Counted from the first letter of the stretch, positions 43,015 through 52,157 are shown. The stretch is DNA of 64,000 nt from Streptomyces koelreuteriae (GCF_018604545.1 NZ_CP075896.1:1612001-1676000); one strand, 5' to 3'. Numbers and translations are program-made. Notes: generated from the sequence alone by a model not told the origin.

Positions 43015-44476
43015 CGCCGACCAGCGCCTCGGCGACGGCCCGGAGATTCACCCGGCCCCGCCCGTAGGAGCAGAGCGCGCCGCCCTCCGGCAGCCCGGTG
43101 TCGATCCGTACGGCGTCGGGCCGCCGGGACAGCAGGGCGGCGGACAACCGTTCCTGCCAGGGGTGGAGCCCGGCGTCACAGGTGGCGATGACGAGCGGGG
43201 TGTCACCGGAGGCGCGCAGGATCTCCTCCACGAAGGGAGCCGGATCCGTGTGCTCTCCGCTGACCGCGGTCCCCGTGGCCGTGGGGTCGAGGGCGCGCAC
43301 CTCCGTCAGCAGGTCCTCGCCACCCCAGTTGAGCGCGGGATGCGGCGGCGGAAACAGGTCGACGACATGGGCGCCCCGCACCGCCGACGGCACCTCCCGG
43401 CTACGGACCGCCCGGCGGGCCGCCTCGAGACCGGCCCCCGCGTCCCAGCCGTCGACCGCCCCGGCGGCCGGGGCGGCGTACCGCACGGCGAGGCGCCGCA
43501 CCCGCCCGGCAGCCTCCCGCACCCGCTCCTCGGGCAGCACGCCCGAGCGCAGCGCGTCGAGCACCGCGTCCCGGCAGGCCAGGGTGACTTCCAGGTCCGG
43601 CACGGCCACGATGACCTGGTCGGCACCGGCCGCGAGGGCGATCCGCGCCCCGGCGGCCTCGCCGTAGCGCTCGGCGATGGCCTTCATCTCCAGGGCGTCG
43701 CTGACCAGGACCCCGTCGAAGTCCAGCTCGTGGCGGAGCAGATCGCCCAGGATGCGGCGGCTCAGGGTGGCGGGCCGCTCGGGGTCCAGCGCCGGGTAGA
43801 CGACATGAGCGCTCATGATCATCGGCACGCCGGCCGCGACGGCCGCCCGGAACGGTTCGAAGTCGGCCCGCAGTTCGTCGTGCGACCGCGGGTCGACGGC
43901 GATGCCGTGGTGGCTGTCGGTCTCGGTGCCGCCGTGCCCGGGGAAGTGCTTGGCGCAGGAGGCGACGCCCCGGCGCTCGGTGGCGGTGATCCAGGCCCGC
44001 AGATGGCGGGCGGCCAGGTCGGGTTCGGCGCCGAAGGACCGGGTGCGCACGATCGGGTTGCGCGGATGGTGCTGGAGGTCGGCGACCGGGGCGTAGGAGA
44101 CCGTGATGCCGAGCGAGGCCAGATGCCCGGCCAGGGCGTCGGCGCAACGGCCGGTCAGCCCGGGGTCGTCGGCCACGCCGAGCGCGTACGATCCGGGCAC
44201 CTCGGGAGCGTCCGCGCCGACCAGGTGCCCGATCCCGCCGCCCTCGTTGTCGATGCCGACGAGCAGGTCCGGGCGCAGGGACCGCAACTCGGCGGTGAGC
44301 CGCCGCACCTGCTCGGCGTCCCGCACGTTGCGGGTGAAGAGGATGACTCCGCCGAGCCCCCGGTCGACGAGTCGCTTGAGGGTGTCGGGCACGGCCGTGG
44401 TACCGGCGAAGCCGGCGACGAGGCAGCGGTGGGCGGCCTCGTCGAGGCCGGGGGGCAGGTGCGCGGAGTGGGTCAC
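43010..44476 (-). CDS. nagZ: GH3 beta-N-acetylhexosaminidase (NagZ-like)
   Basis: GH3 enzyme of the NagZ group, 488 residues, GTG start with an AGAGGA site nine bases upstream. The family signature KHFPGHGGTETDSHHG includes the Asp-Ser-His acid/base loop found in NagZ hexosaminidases but not in GH3 beta-glucosidases, and the nucleophile region is GVLVSDALEM. A C-terminal alpha/beta region of about 150 residues follows the barrel, longer than in minimal NagZ. There is no signal peptide, so it probably acts on imported chitobiose or other GlcNAc oligosaccharides in the cytoplasm. An operator-like element lies 43 bp upstream. Confidence 0.88.
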   Translation of the reverse strand: MTHSAHLPPGLDEAAHRCLVAGFAGTTAVPDTLKRLVDRGLGGVILFTRNVRDAEQVRRLTAELRSLRPDLLVGIDNEGGGIGHLVGADAPEVPGSYALGVADDPGLTGRCADALAGHLASLGITVSYAPVADLQHHPRNPIVRTRSFGAEPDLAARHLRAWITATERRGVASCAKHFPGHGGTETDSHHGIAVDPRSHDELRADFEPFRAAVAAGVPMIMSAHVVYPALDPERPATLSRRILGDLLRHELDFDGVLVSDALEMKAIAERYGEAAGARIALAAGADQVIVAVPDLEVTLACRDAVLDALRSGVLPEERVREAAGRVRRLAVRYAAPAAGAVDGWDAGAGLEAARRAVRSREVPSAVRGAHVVDLFPPPHPALNWGGEDLLTEVRALDPTATGTAVSGEHTDPAPFVEEILRASGDTPLVIATCDAGLHPWQERLSAALLSRRPDAVRIDTGLPEGGALCSYGRGRVNLRAVAEALVGA

Positions 44477-44518
44477 CCCGGGAATCCTCTGGCTCGTTCA
44501 ACCAAATGTCAACAGCTT

Positions 44519-44536
44519 GATGGATTGACCATTCAG
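44519..44536. promoter_or_regulatory. candidate RpiR operator upstream of nagZ-like gene
   Basis: GATGGATTGACCATTCAG matches the first ten bases of the SIS/RpiR element (GATGGATTGA) exactly. It contains an imperfect palindrome, TGGATTGACCATTCA. It lies in the 157-bp divergent region between the nagZ-like gene and the receptor-like membrane protein. Confidence 0.5.
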
Positions 44537-44633
44537 CTAGCCGAAACGTTCCTGAAGTTCGTCCGTCACCCACTCCCACCTCACCGACACCCGCTAGCCT
44601 CGTAGGTCACCGAAGGCGAACGGGGGATTGCCC

Positions 44634-47543
44634 ATGGTGAACGCTGATCGCACGCCGCCGGACTGTCCCGGGGGGCATGACGGCATGCCGGAGCGTGGCG
44701 CCGGGCTCCACCTCCAGGATCAGCTCGAAATCCTCATCCAGGACTTCCGCACGAGCGCCGAGCCGCCGATGCCGGTGTTCGTCGTGCACGCGCAGGAGAG
44801 TGCGGACGACGACGCGGTGACCGGGCTGGTCCGGCAGCTGCACGCGGGTCAGGAGGCGCACGGCACGCGCTGCGCGGTGGCGCAGGACGCCTACGAGGGC
44901 GCCACGGAGGTGCGCCGGGCGGCGGCCATGGTGCGGGCGCTGAGCGACCCGAAGAAGTGGGGCGGCCCGAAGGCGGTCTACCGGCGCTACGCGTTCCCGC
45001 GGCTGCGGCTGGTGCATGCCATCGACGACGCCGTCGCGGCCCTCGGCGAGACCTGGCCCGCGCCCGAGCCGGGCAGCCCCGAGGCCGGTCAGGACCAGCG
45101 GCAACGGCTGCTGAACCAGCTCGCCCAGCAGCGCTGGAGGCCCAGGAACACCGCGCGCTGGCGCTCCGGTCTGCCGCTGTTCGACATGGCGCACATCCTC
45201 CCGGCGAGCCTCGTGACCGTGCTCGCCGCGCTCATGGCCCGCAGCGAGTGGTACGTGGCGGTGGGCGCGGGGCTGGTCTTCCTGCTGCTGCTGACCGTCC
45301 TCAACTACGTGCTGCCGGGGCGGGCGCCGATCTTCCTGTGGCTGCGCCGGGAGAGCCGCTGGTTCATGACGACGACCTTCCTCAGGGCGGCGGACCACGA
45401 GGATCCCACCGAGGTGTCGCTGCTGCGGCCGGTGCGGTCCTGGAAGGCGATCGCGGCCCGGGCGTACGACGTGGCCGAGGCGCTCACGGCGGGCGGCGAC
45501 TTCCACCTCCAGTTGTGCGTGCTGGCGCTGCGGGAGGACCTGCGGGACAACCACCGCCGCTGGAGCTGGGACCTGCGCGGCTTCAAGCGGCCGCGCCCGC
45601 CGATGCTGTTCCTGCCCCACGCGGACGCCCGCAACGGCGGCATCGAACTGATCCGGGCCATCAGCGACGTCCGCAGCCGGCGCAGCGAGCTGGACCCGCT
45701 GATGGTGGTCGCCGCGGTGCACACGCGGGACGTGCCGCGCCTGGAGCGCGGCGTGGTGCCGCCGGCGCCCGACCCGGCCGCCGTACCGCCCCGGTTCGGC
45801 GAGCGGCTGCGCACCTGGCACCGGCAGTGGGCGCACAATCTGCGCGCCGAGCAGTCGCCCAGCCGGGAGCGGTCCGTCCTGCCCTGGGTGATGAAGATCC
45901 CGCTGCCGCCCGACCAGCTCGCCCCCGTCGAGGAACGCACCCGCCATCTGCGGGCCTCCACCCGTCCCACGCCCGCCCGGCTGGTGTGGGCCCTGCACAC
46001 CCTGGTCCTGGTGATCGCCCTGCTGACGGCCGGGACCGTCATGCGGGCCGACGCCCTGCACGACCGGTACTGCTCGGCGTCCGTGCTGACCGCCAACCGG
46101 GACACCCGGCGCGCGCAGACACCCGGCGGCGGCACCGAATGCATCGGCATAGCGACGAACGGCGTCCGCTTCGCCGACTGGCTGCCCGTACCCGACCCCG
46201 CCGACGAGCCCAAGGCCCTGACGGCCGGCGACGCGACGCCCTGGACGGTGGACGAACTGGAGGACCGCATCGCGAAGCAGAACGCGAACGTCCTCGCCCA
46301 CCACTCCGGCAAATACGTCACCGTCGTCTACGCCGGGCCGCTGAGCGCCGACTCCTCGGACGGCTCCTCGCTCGTGAAGGGCGCCGAGGAACTGGCGGGC
46401 GTGTACCTGGCGCAGGCCGTCATCAACGAGAACTCCAGCGTGAAACTGCGGGTCCTGCTCGCCAACGGCGGCGTGGACCTGGGCCATCAGGAGGAGATGG
46501 CCGAGGAGATCGCCTCCTACGCCGCCCAGGACCCGACCGTGGTGGGGGTCGTGGGCACCGGCCGTGACCTGAAGTCGAGCAGGGCGACGACCCGCACGCT
46601 GATGGAGGCCGGGCTGCCGATCGTCTCCGGCACCAACTCCGCCACCTATCTGCCCCGGGAGTTCGCCAACTGGTTCAGCCTGGCCGCCACGGACCAGTGG
46701 CAGACCGAGCAGCTCGGCCTGATAGCGGCCCAGTTGCGCACGGACCGTCGGCAGTACGCCCTAGTCCTCGCCCGGGACACGGCGAAGACCGACGACCTCT
46801 ACACCGATGAACAGGCGCGCTACGGCGAGGACATGCTGCGCCGGCAGGGCTTCACCCCGCTCGAACAGCGCCGCTACACCCTCAGCGGCGGCAAGCCGGA
46901 ACTCCGTTCGCACGCCCAGGAGATCTGCCGGGGCGGCCGGGTCCCGTCGGTGATCTACTTCGCCGGACGGGTGGAGGACATCGACCCCCTGATGACCCAG
47001 CTCGGCACCGAGCCGGGCTGCGCCGGCACGCCCCTGGCCATCCTCACCGGCGACGACCTGTCCAAGGCCGACTTCGCCGCGGGCGGGCAGTCCGTCGCGC
47101 CGAAGGTCACGCTGTACCACGCGGCCCTGGCCGAGCTCGAGAAGGCCGCCACCAGGACGACCTTCTATCTGGACGCCGGCGCGCACCTGCCGGGACTGGG
47201 GGGCGGCCGCCTGCGCTACGACAGTCCCGCCCTGGCCAGCGGCCAGACCGCCCTGGCCCACGACGCGACCCGTTCCCTGTACTGGGCGGCCACCCGGGAC
47301 GACCGGCCGCAGAGCCGGGCCTCGACCTGGGTGAACCTGCGCAACGTCAAGATCGAGGGCATGGCCACCGGCACCATCGACTTCACCCGCGCCCCGCTGT
47401 ACGGCGACCGCACCGGCCACAGCATCGTCCTGAAAGAGGTCCGCCGCGCCCGCGACGGCACCTCCGAGCCCCGCGTGGTGTGCAGCCGCGCCGCCGGGGA
47501 CACGAAGCGGCTGACACAGAAGGAGTGCCGGATCCGACGCTGA
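44634..47543 (+). CDS. large membrane receptor-like protein with external type-I periplasmic-binding domain
   Basis: Protein of 969 residues, function unknown. ATG 44634 follows a GGGGGA site. Residues 1-180 look cytoplasmic, two close membrane helices lie at about 185-230, a second cytoplasmic region runs to about 445, and a third helix (about 448-472) precedes an external domain. From about 560 to the end this domain resembles type-I periplasmic binding proteins of the branched-chain amino-acid receptor class (ending a strand VVGVVGTGRDLKSSRATTRT, then GLPIVSGTNSATYLP). No ABC transporter genes are adjacent. The architecture suggests a membrane-bound sensor; no enzymatic motif was found in the cytoplasmic parts. 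Confidence 0.75.
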   Translation: MVNADRTPPDCPGGHDGMPERGAGLHLQDQLEILIQDFRTSAEPPMPVFVVHAQESADDDAVTGLVRQLHAGQEAHGTRCAVAQDAYEGATEVRRAAAMVRALSDPKKWGGPKAVYRRYAFPRLRLVHAIDDAVAALGETWPAPEPGSPEAGQDQRQRLLNQLAQQRWRPRNTARWRSGLPLFDMAHILPASLVTVLAALMARSEWYVAVGAGLVFLLLLTVLNYVLPGRAPIFLWLRRESRWFMTTTFLRAADHEDPTEVSLLRPVRSWKAIAARAYDVAEALTAGGDFHLQLCVLALREDLRDNHRRWSWDLRGFKRPRPPMLFLPHADARNGGIELIRAISDVRSRRSELDPLMVVAAVHTRDVPRLERGVVPPAPDPAAVPPRFGERLRTWHRQWAHNLRAEQSPSRERSVLPWVMKIPLPPDQLAPVEERTRHLRASTRPTPARLVWALHTLVLVIALLTAGTVMRADALHDRYCSASVLTANRDTRRAQTPGGGTECIGIATNGVRFADWLPVPDPADEPKALTAGDATPWTVDELEDRIAKQNANVLAHHSGKYVTVVYAGPLSADSSDGSSLVKGAEELAGVYLAQAVINENSSVKLRVLLANGGVDLGHQEEMAEEIASYAAQDPTVVGVVGTGRDLKSSRATTRTLMEAGLPIVSGTNSATYLPREFANWFSLAATDQWQTEQLGLIAAQLRTDRRQYALVLARDTAKTDDLYTDEQARYGEDMLRRQGFTPLEQRRYTLSGGKPELRSHAQEICRGGRVPSVIYFAGRVEDIDPLMTQLGTEPGCAGTPLAILTGDDLSKADFAAGGQSVAPKVTLYHAALAELEKAATRTTFYLDAGAHLPGLGGGRLRYDSPALASGQTALAHDATRSLYWAATRDDRPQSRASTWVNLRNVKIEGMATGTIDFTRAPLYGDRTGHSIVLKEVRRARDGTSEPRVVCSRAAGDTKRLTQKECRIRR

Positions 47544-47551
47544 GGGCCCTC

Positions 47552-47959
47552 TCAGCCCTCGGCGGGGGTCAGGCGCAGCGCGATGCTGTTGATGCAGTAC
47601 CGCTGGTCCGTGGGCGTCGGATAGCCCTCGCCCGCGAACACATGCCCGAGGTGCGAGCCGCAGCGCGCACAGCGCACCTCGGTGCGCACCATGCCGTGGG
47701 TCCGGTCCTCGATCAGTTCCACCGCGTCGGTGTCCCTCGGGTCGAAGAAGGACGGCCAGCCGCAGTGCGACTCGAACTTCGTTTCCGAGGTGAACAGCTC
47801 CGCGCCGCAGGCGCGGCAGGAGTAGACGCCCTGGGTCTTGGTGTCGGTGTACTCACCGGTGAAGGCGGGCTCCGTGCCCGCCTGGCGCAGGACCACGTAC
47901 TCGCCCGGGGTCAGTTCCGTGCGCCACTGCTCGTCCGGCTTCTCGACGTCGTACGGCAT
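47552..47959 (-). CDS. msrB: peptide-methionine (R)-S-oxide reductase
   Basis: MsrB, 135 residues, which reduces methionine-R-sulfoxide in proteins using thioredoxin. The catalytic cysteine is in RYCINSIAL, and the two CxxC pairs (CRACG and CARCG) bind structural zinc. HCGWPSFF is the family signature. It is convergent with the receptor-like gene (eight bases apart) and lies 14 bp after murC on the same strand, with which it may be cotranscribed. Confidence 0.96.
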   Translation of the reverse strand: MPYDVEKPDEQWRTELTPGEYVVLRQAGTEPAFTGEYTDTKTQGVYSCRACGAELFTSETKFESHCGWPSFFDPRDTDAVELIEDRTHGMVRTEVRCARCGSHLGHVFAGEGYPTPTDQRYCINSIALRLTPAEG

Positions 47960-47973
47960 GAGCTTCCAGCCCC

Positions 47974-49365
47974 TCAGTTCGACAGACGGTCCAGGATGCG
48001 CGGGCCGAGGTCGGTGACGTCGCCCGCTCCCATGGTGAGAACGAGATCACCCGGCTTCGCCATTCCCGCGACGACCGAGGGGACGTCCGCCTTGTCGTGC
48101 ACGGGCGTCACGTCCGCGCCCGCCACCCGGGCCGCCTCGATGATCAGCTCGCTGGTCACGCCGGGGATCGGGTCCTCGCGGGCCGGGTAGATGTCCAGCA
48201 CGACCGAGGCGTCCGCGAGGGCCAGGGACTGCCCCATCTCCTTGCCCAGCTCCTGCGTCCGCGAGAAGAGGTGCGGCTGGAAGACGACCAGGATCCGGGA
48301 GTCGCCCGCCGCAGCGCGCATGGCCTCCAGGTCGGCGGTCATCTCGGTGGGGTGGTGCGCGTAGGAGTCGATGACCTGGACGCCCGCGGCCTCGCCCTTG
48401 AGCTGCAGCCGCCGCTTCACGCCCGTGTACGCGGCGATCGCCGGGGCCAGCTCGGCCGCCGGGACGCCGAGGGCGACGCCCGCCGCCAGCGCGGCGACCG
48501 CGTTGTGCGCGTAGTGCCGGCCGGGGACGGAGACCGTGAAGGTCAGCGTCTCGCCGTCCAGGACCACGGTGACCTCGCTCTTGAGGCCCTGCGGCACGAC
48601 CGACAGGATGCGCACGCCGGCGTCCTCGGACTCGCCGTAGGTCACCACCCGCACACCGCGCCCCGCGACCCGTCGGGTCAGCTCCCGGGAGCCCTCGTGG
48701 TCGGCGGCGATGACCAGCGTGCCGCCCTCGGTGATCCGGTCCACGAACGTCTCGAACGACTCGTAGATCTCGTCCATCGAGGCGTAGTTGGCGTGGTGGT
48801 CCAGCTCCACGTTGAGGATGATCGCGACCTCGGGCGCGTACTTGTGGAAGCTGCGGTCGGACTCGTCGGCCTCGGCGACGAAGATCTCGCCGTCGCCGTG
48901 CAGCGCGTTGGAGCCGGGCGCGTCCAGGTCCCCGCCGATCGCGTACGACGGCGTCAGGCCCAGCTCGCTCAGCGACACCGCGAGCATCGAGGTCGTGGTC
49001 GTCTTGCCGTGCGTACCGGCGACCGCGATCGGCCGCAGGCCGTCCATCAGGGCGGCGAGCGCGTCGGAGCGGTGCACGACGGGGATGCCGAGCGCGGCCG
49101 CGCGGGCCAGCTCGGGGTTGTCCTGCCGGATCGCCGAGGACACGACCACGCAGCTCGCGTCGTCGGCCAGGTGCTCGGCGGCGTGCCCGATGTGCACCGT
49201 CACACCCAGAGCCCGCAGCGCCTCGGCCGTCGCCGACTCCTTCGCGTCGCTGCCGGCCACGACGGCCCCGCGCTGGGCGAGGATCTTCGCGATACCCGAC
49301 ATACCGGCCCCACCGATCCCGATGAAGTGCGGTCGGTCCATGGCGGTGGGAAGGCCGGGTGCCAT
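47974..49365 (-). CDS. murC: UDP-N-acetylmuramate--L-alanine ligase
   Basis: MurC, 463 residues, adds L-alanine to UDP-MurNAc in peptidoglycan precursor synthesis. The N-terminal HFIGIGGAGMSGIAKIL binds the UDP-sugar, and VAGTHGKTTTTSML is the ATP-binding loop; EADESDRSF and YAHHPTEM are conserved active-site segments. ATG 49365 has a GGAG site; a second Met eight residues later (MDRPHF) is also possible. As in other streptomycetes, murC lies outside the main division and cell-wall cluster. Confidence 0.96.
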   Translation of the reverse strand: MAPGLPTAMDRPHFIGIGGAGMSGIAKILAQRGAVVAGSDAKESATAEALRALGVTVHIGHAAEHLADDASCVVVSSAIRQDNPELARAAALGIPVVHRSDALAALMDGLRPIAVAGTHGKTTTTSMLAVSLSELGLTPSYAIGGDLDAPGSNALHGDGEIFVAEADESDRSFHKYAPEVAIILNVELDHHANYASMDEIYESFETFVDRITEGGTLVIAADHEGSRELTRRVAGRGVRVVTYGESEDAGVRILSVVPQGLKSEVTVVLDGETLTFTVSVPGRHYAHNAVAALAAGVALGVPAAELAPAIAAYTGVKRRLQLKGEAAGVQVIDSYAHHPTEMTADLEAMRAAAGDSRILVVFQPHLFSRTQELGKEMGQSLALADASVVLDIYPAREDPIPGVTSELIIEAARVAGADVTPVHDKADVPSVVAGMAKPGDLVLTMGAGDVTDLGPRILDRLSN

Positions 49366-49441
49366 GCAGATCTCCAAAGGCGTATCGGGGCGGTGAGCGC
49401 CCACAGCCTATTTCAGAAGCGCCACCGCATCCGCCCCGGCA

Positions 49442-49915
49442 CTACGCCTTGCTGTGGGAGAACAGCTTCAGCACCGGCACCCCGACCTTGTGCCGGGCCC
49501 GCGACGCCCAGTCCCGGTGGAAGAACTCCTCCACGTAGTGGGGGTCGGTCAGCACGATCACCTCGTCCGCGCCGACCTCCTCCACGAGGGACTTGAGCGC
49601 GTCCAGCGGGTGATCCTCGATCAGCCGCCCCTCCGCCCCGCTCCCGGACGTCCGCAGCGCCGCGAGGGACACCTCCAGCGCCCGCTGCCCGACGCTCAGC
49701 GCCTCCTGGCCCTCCGGGGTCTCCCCCTCGCGGACGGCGTCGTCGAGTTCGCCGAGCGCGACGTCGTCGATGGCCCGCAGCAGACGGTCCGCCTGCTCGC
49801 CGCGCGGCTGGAGCAGCACCTGGAAGGAGACCCGCTCCTCCCCGTGCAAGGTGGTGACGAACTCCACGTCGGCGGACGTCAGGGCCTTCTCGATCATCAA
49901 TACGCTTGTGAACAC
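49442..49915 (-). CDS. small UspA-like conserved protein
   Basis: Conserved actinobacterial protein, 157 residues from GTG 49915 (GAAGGGG site). It is often mislabelled indole-3-glycerol-phosphate synthase, but no TrpC motif is visible. The pattern FTSVLMIEKALTSADVEFVT, then LVEEVGADEVIVLTDPHY and a C-terminal HKVGVPVLKLF resembles a universal-stress-type nucleotide-binding fold. Function is unknown. It lies upstream of murC on the same strand, separated by 76 bp. Confidence 0.75.
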   Translation of the reverse strand: MFTSVLMIEKALTSADVEFVTTLHGEERVSFQVLLQPRGEQADRLLRAIDDVALGELDDAVREGETPEGQEALSVGQRALEVSLAALRTSGSGAEGRLIEDHPLDALKSLVEEVGADEVIVLTDPHYVEEFFHRDWASRARHKVGVPVLKLFSHSKA

Positions 49916-50079
49916 CAGGCGCCCCTTCTCATCCTTGCGGAAACCATCCTGCCCCGCGTTCGCACGGGAACTGCCGGATCCAGTGTGCCCTCCGGAATCC
50001 AAACAGAACGGCATATTCCGAACGTACTGACCGTCCGGCTTCCAGAGCGCCTCTACCCCGTGCCGCGCGGTTCAGTACG

Positions 50080-50886
50080 TCAGGACCGCCCGTACCTCGT
50101 GAACAGGAAGCCGTCCTCCTCCAGCATCGACAGCAGCGAGAAGCGCCGCGGGACCGTGACGGCGGGCCCTCCGGCGATGCGCTGGGCGTCGCCTGCCGTG
50201 AGCATCGGGGAGACGGTCAGACAGAGCTCGTCGAGCACACCGGCCGCCACGAGCTGCCCCAGCAGCCGCGGGCCGCCCTCGGTCAGCAGCCGCGTGTGGC
50301 CGAGCCCGGCGAGGGCCTGGACGGCCCGGGCGGGGTCCACGCCGATGCCGTCCCCCGCGGCCACCACGCGCGCGCCCGCCTTCTCGGCGGCGGCGACGCG
50401 GTCCGGGGCGGCGGAGGCTCCGGTGAGGACCAGGGTGGGCACCAGGGGCGAGGTGAAGAGCGGGAGCGAGAAGTCCAGGTCGAGGCCGGCGGTGACGACC
50501 GCGATCGCGGCGGCGGGCCCCTGCCCGGCCGCCTCCCGCGCCGCCGCGAACTCGGCACGCGCGCGGGCCGGCCGGTACCCCTCCTGGCGTACCGTCTCCG
50601 CGCCGACGACCACGACGTCCGCCAGCGCCCGCAGCGTGCCGAAGATCCGCATGTCGGTCGCGTTGGAGATGGGCTGCGAACGGCCGTCGTGCTGGGCGGC
50701 CCCGTCCAGCGTGGACACCATGTTGGCGCGCAGCCACGGCGCCGGTCCCCCGGCCCCCGGCTCGGGATAGGCGTAGGCGGCGGCCAGCTCGGCCAGGCCC
50801 CACTCGCGCCCGGCACCCTCCTCACCGGCCGCCCCACCCGGGGCCGGAGCTGCTGTTTCATCGGTCACAGGGAACAGACGTCGCAT
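50080..50886 (-). CDS. RibD C-terminal-domain (pyrimidine/dihydrofolate reductase-like) protein
   Basis: Reductase of the RibD-C/dihydrofolate-reductase fold, 268 residues from ATG 50886. The core has LRANMVSTLDGAAQHDGRSQ, DVVVVGAETVRQEGYRPAR and LLTEGGPRLLGQLVAAGVLD, the last being the characteristic NADPH-binding GGP segment. Riboflavin synthesis or another pteridine-like reduction is possible, and no riboflavin genes are adjacent. It is divergent from zapE with a 37-bp gap between the start codons. Confidence 0.85.
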   Translation of the reverse strand: MRRLFPVTDETAAPAPGGAAGEEGAGREWGLAELAAAYAYPEPGAGGPAPWLRANMVSTLDGAAQHDGRSQPISNATDMRIFGTLRALADVVVVGAETVRQEGYRPARARAEFAAAREAAGQGPAAAIAVVTAGLDLDFSLPLFTSPLVPTLVLTGASAAPDRVAAAEKAGARVVAAGDGIGVDPARAVQALAGLGHTRLLTEGGPRLLGQLVAAGVLDELCLTVSPMLTAGDAQRIAGGPAVTVPRRFSLLSMLEEDGFLFTRYGRS

Positions 50887-50923
50887 GCCGTGCAGTGTTC
50901 CACGCGCCGTAGCATGGTGAACC

Positions 50924-52021
50924 GTGTCCTCTTCCCCCGCCCCCTCCGGTACCGGCCCGATAGCCGACGCGGCCCCGCTCTCCCTGTGCGCCCGTGAGCC
51001 GCACGTCCCCGCGGATCGGCTGGTGGCCGAGATGGTGCCGCCGCCGCGGTTCGACTCGGTGCGCTTCAGCACGTACATCCCGGACCCGAACCAGCCCAGC
51101 CAGACCGAGGCCGTCCAGGTCCTGGAGAGCTTCGCGGCCGGCCTCGGCCAGGGTGCGGGCGCCTCCGGCAAGCGGCGGCTGTTCGGTTTCGGCAAGGCGC
51201 CGAAGGCCCCGGTGGGCCCGCGCGGTGTCTACCTCGACGGCGGCTACGGCGTCGGCAAGACCCATCTGCTGGCCTCCCTGTGGCACGCCACCCCGGCCGA
51301 GCCCGAGCTCAAGGCGTTCGGCACCTTCGTGGAGCTGACCAACCTGGTCGGCGCCCTCGGGTTCCAGAAGACCGTCCAGACCCTGTCCGGCCACCGTCTG
51401 CTGTGCATCGACGAGTTCGAGCTGGACGACCCGGGCGACACCGTCCTGGTCTCCACGCTCCTCGGCAAGCTCGTCGACGCGGGCGTGGCGCTCGCCGCCA
51501 CCTCCAACACGCTGCCCGGCAAGCTCGGTGAGGGCCGGTTCGCCTCGGCCGACTTCCTGCGGGAGATCCAGGGCCTGTCGGCCCACTTCCGCGCCCTGCG
51601 CATCGACGGCGAGGACTACCGCCACCGCGGTCTGCCCGAGGCGCCGCCACCGTACTCCGACGAACAGGTGACCGAGACGGCGAACGCCACCGAGGGCGCC
51701 TCCCTCGACGCGTTCTCGCCCCTCCTGGAGCATCTCGCCCGCGTCCACCCCAGCCGGTACGGCGCGCTGACCGACGGAATCAGGGCGGTGTGCCTCACCG
51801 GTGTGCGGCCGGTTCCCGACCAGTCGACGGCCCTCAGGCTGGTCGTCCTCGCGGACCGGCTCTACGACCGCGAGGTGCCCGTGATGGCCTCGGGTCTGCC
51901 CTTCGACCAGCTCTTCAGCGAGGAGATGCTGAACGGCGGCTACCGCAAGAAGTACTTCCGGGCCATCTCCCGGCTGACCGCCCTGGCGCGCGACGCGGGC
52001 AAGCTGGCGAACTCCCGGTAA
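50924..52021 (+). CDS. zapE: cell division ATPase ZapE (AFG1-like)
   Basis: AFG1/ZapE-family AAA-type ATPase, 365 residues, GTG start. The P loop is DGGYGVGKTHLL (about 104-115) and the Walker B is LLCIDEFELDDPG, followed by a sensor-like AATSNTLP. The N terminus and the LFGFG insert are typical of actinobacterial versions. In Escherichia coli ZapE associates with the Z ring, and mitochondrial relatives take part in protein quality control; the Streptomyces role is not established. Confidence 0.92.
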   Translation: MSSSPAPSGTGPIADAAPLSLCAREPHVPADRLVAEMVPPPRFDSVRFSTYIPDPNQPSQTEAVQVLESFAAGLGQGAGASGKRRLFGFGKAPKAPVGPRGVYLDGGYGVGKTHLLASLWHATPAEPELKAFGTFVELTNLVGALGFQKTVQTLSGHRLLCIDEFELDDPGDTVLVSTLLGKLVDAGVALAATSNTLPGKLGEGRFASADFLREIQGLSAHFRALRIDGEDYRHRGLPEAPPPYSDEQVTETANATEGASLDAFSPLLEHLARVHPSRYGALTDGIRAVCLTGVRPVPDQSTALRLVVLADRLYDREVPVMASGLPFDQLFSEEMLNGGYRKKYFRAISRLTALARDAGKLANSR

Positions 52022-52118
52022 CCACAACCCCAATACCGCACCAACTGCCGTGGGGCCAAGGGGTGGTTCAAGCCAACCCACCCACGGTTTTCAGGCTCTC
52101 TTCAGCTTGAAACGTTAA

Positions 52119-52150
52119 GTTAACCCTGCAAATGACTTTGCAGGGTTAAC
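52119..52150. promoter_or_regulatory. perfect 14-bp inverted repeat (operator or terminator)
   Basis: GTTAACCCTGCAAA and TTTGCAGGGTTAAC form a perfect 14-base inverted repeat with a TGAC loop, in an A/T-rich stretch 97 bp after zapE and 70 bp before the secreted His-rich protein. It could terminate zapE or bind a dimeric regulator. The core TGCAAATGACTTTGCA vaguely recalls zinc-uptake-regulator sites, but the match is imperfect. Confidence 0.55.
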
Positions 52151-52157
52151 GTGTTTC

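Noticed and set aside
49442..49915. Annotation as indole-3-glycerol-phosphate synthase
   Set aside because: The protein is far shorter than TrpC and shows none of its barrel motifs; the fold looks UspA-like.
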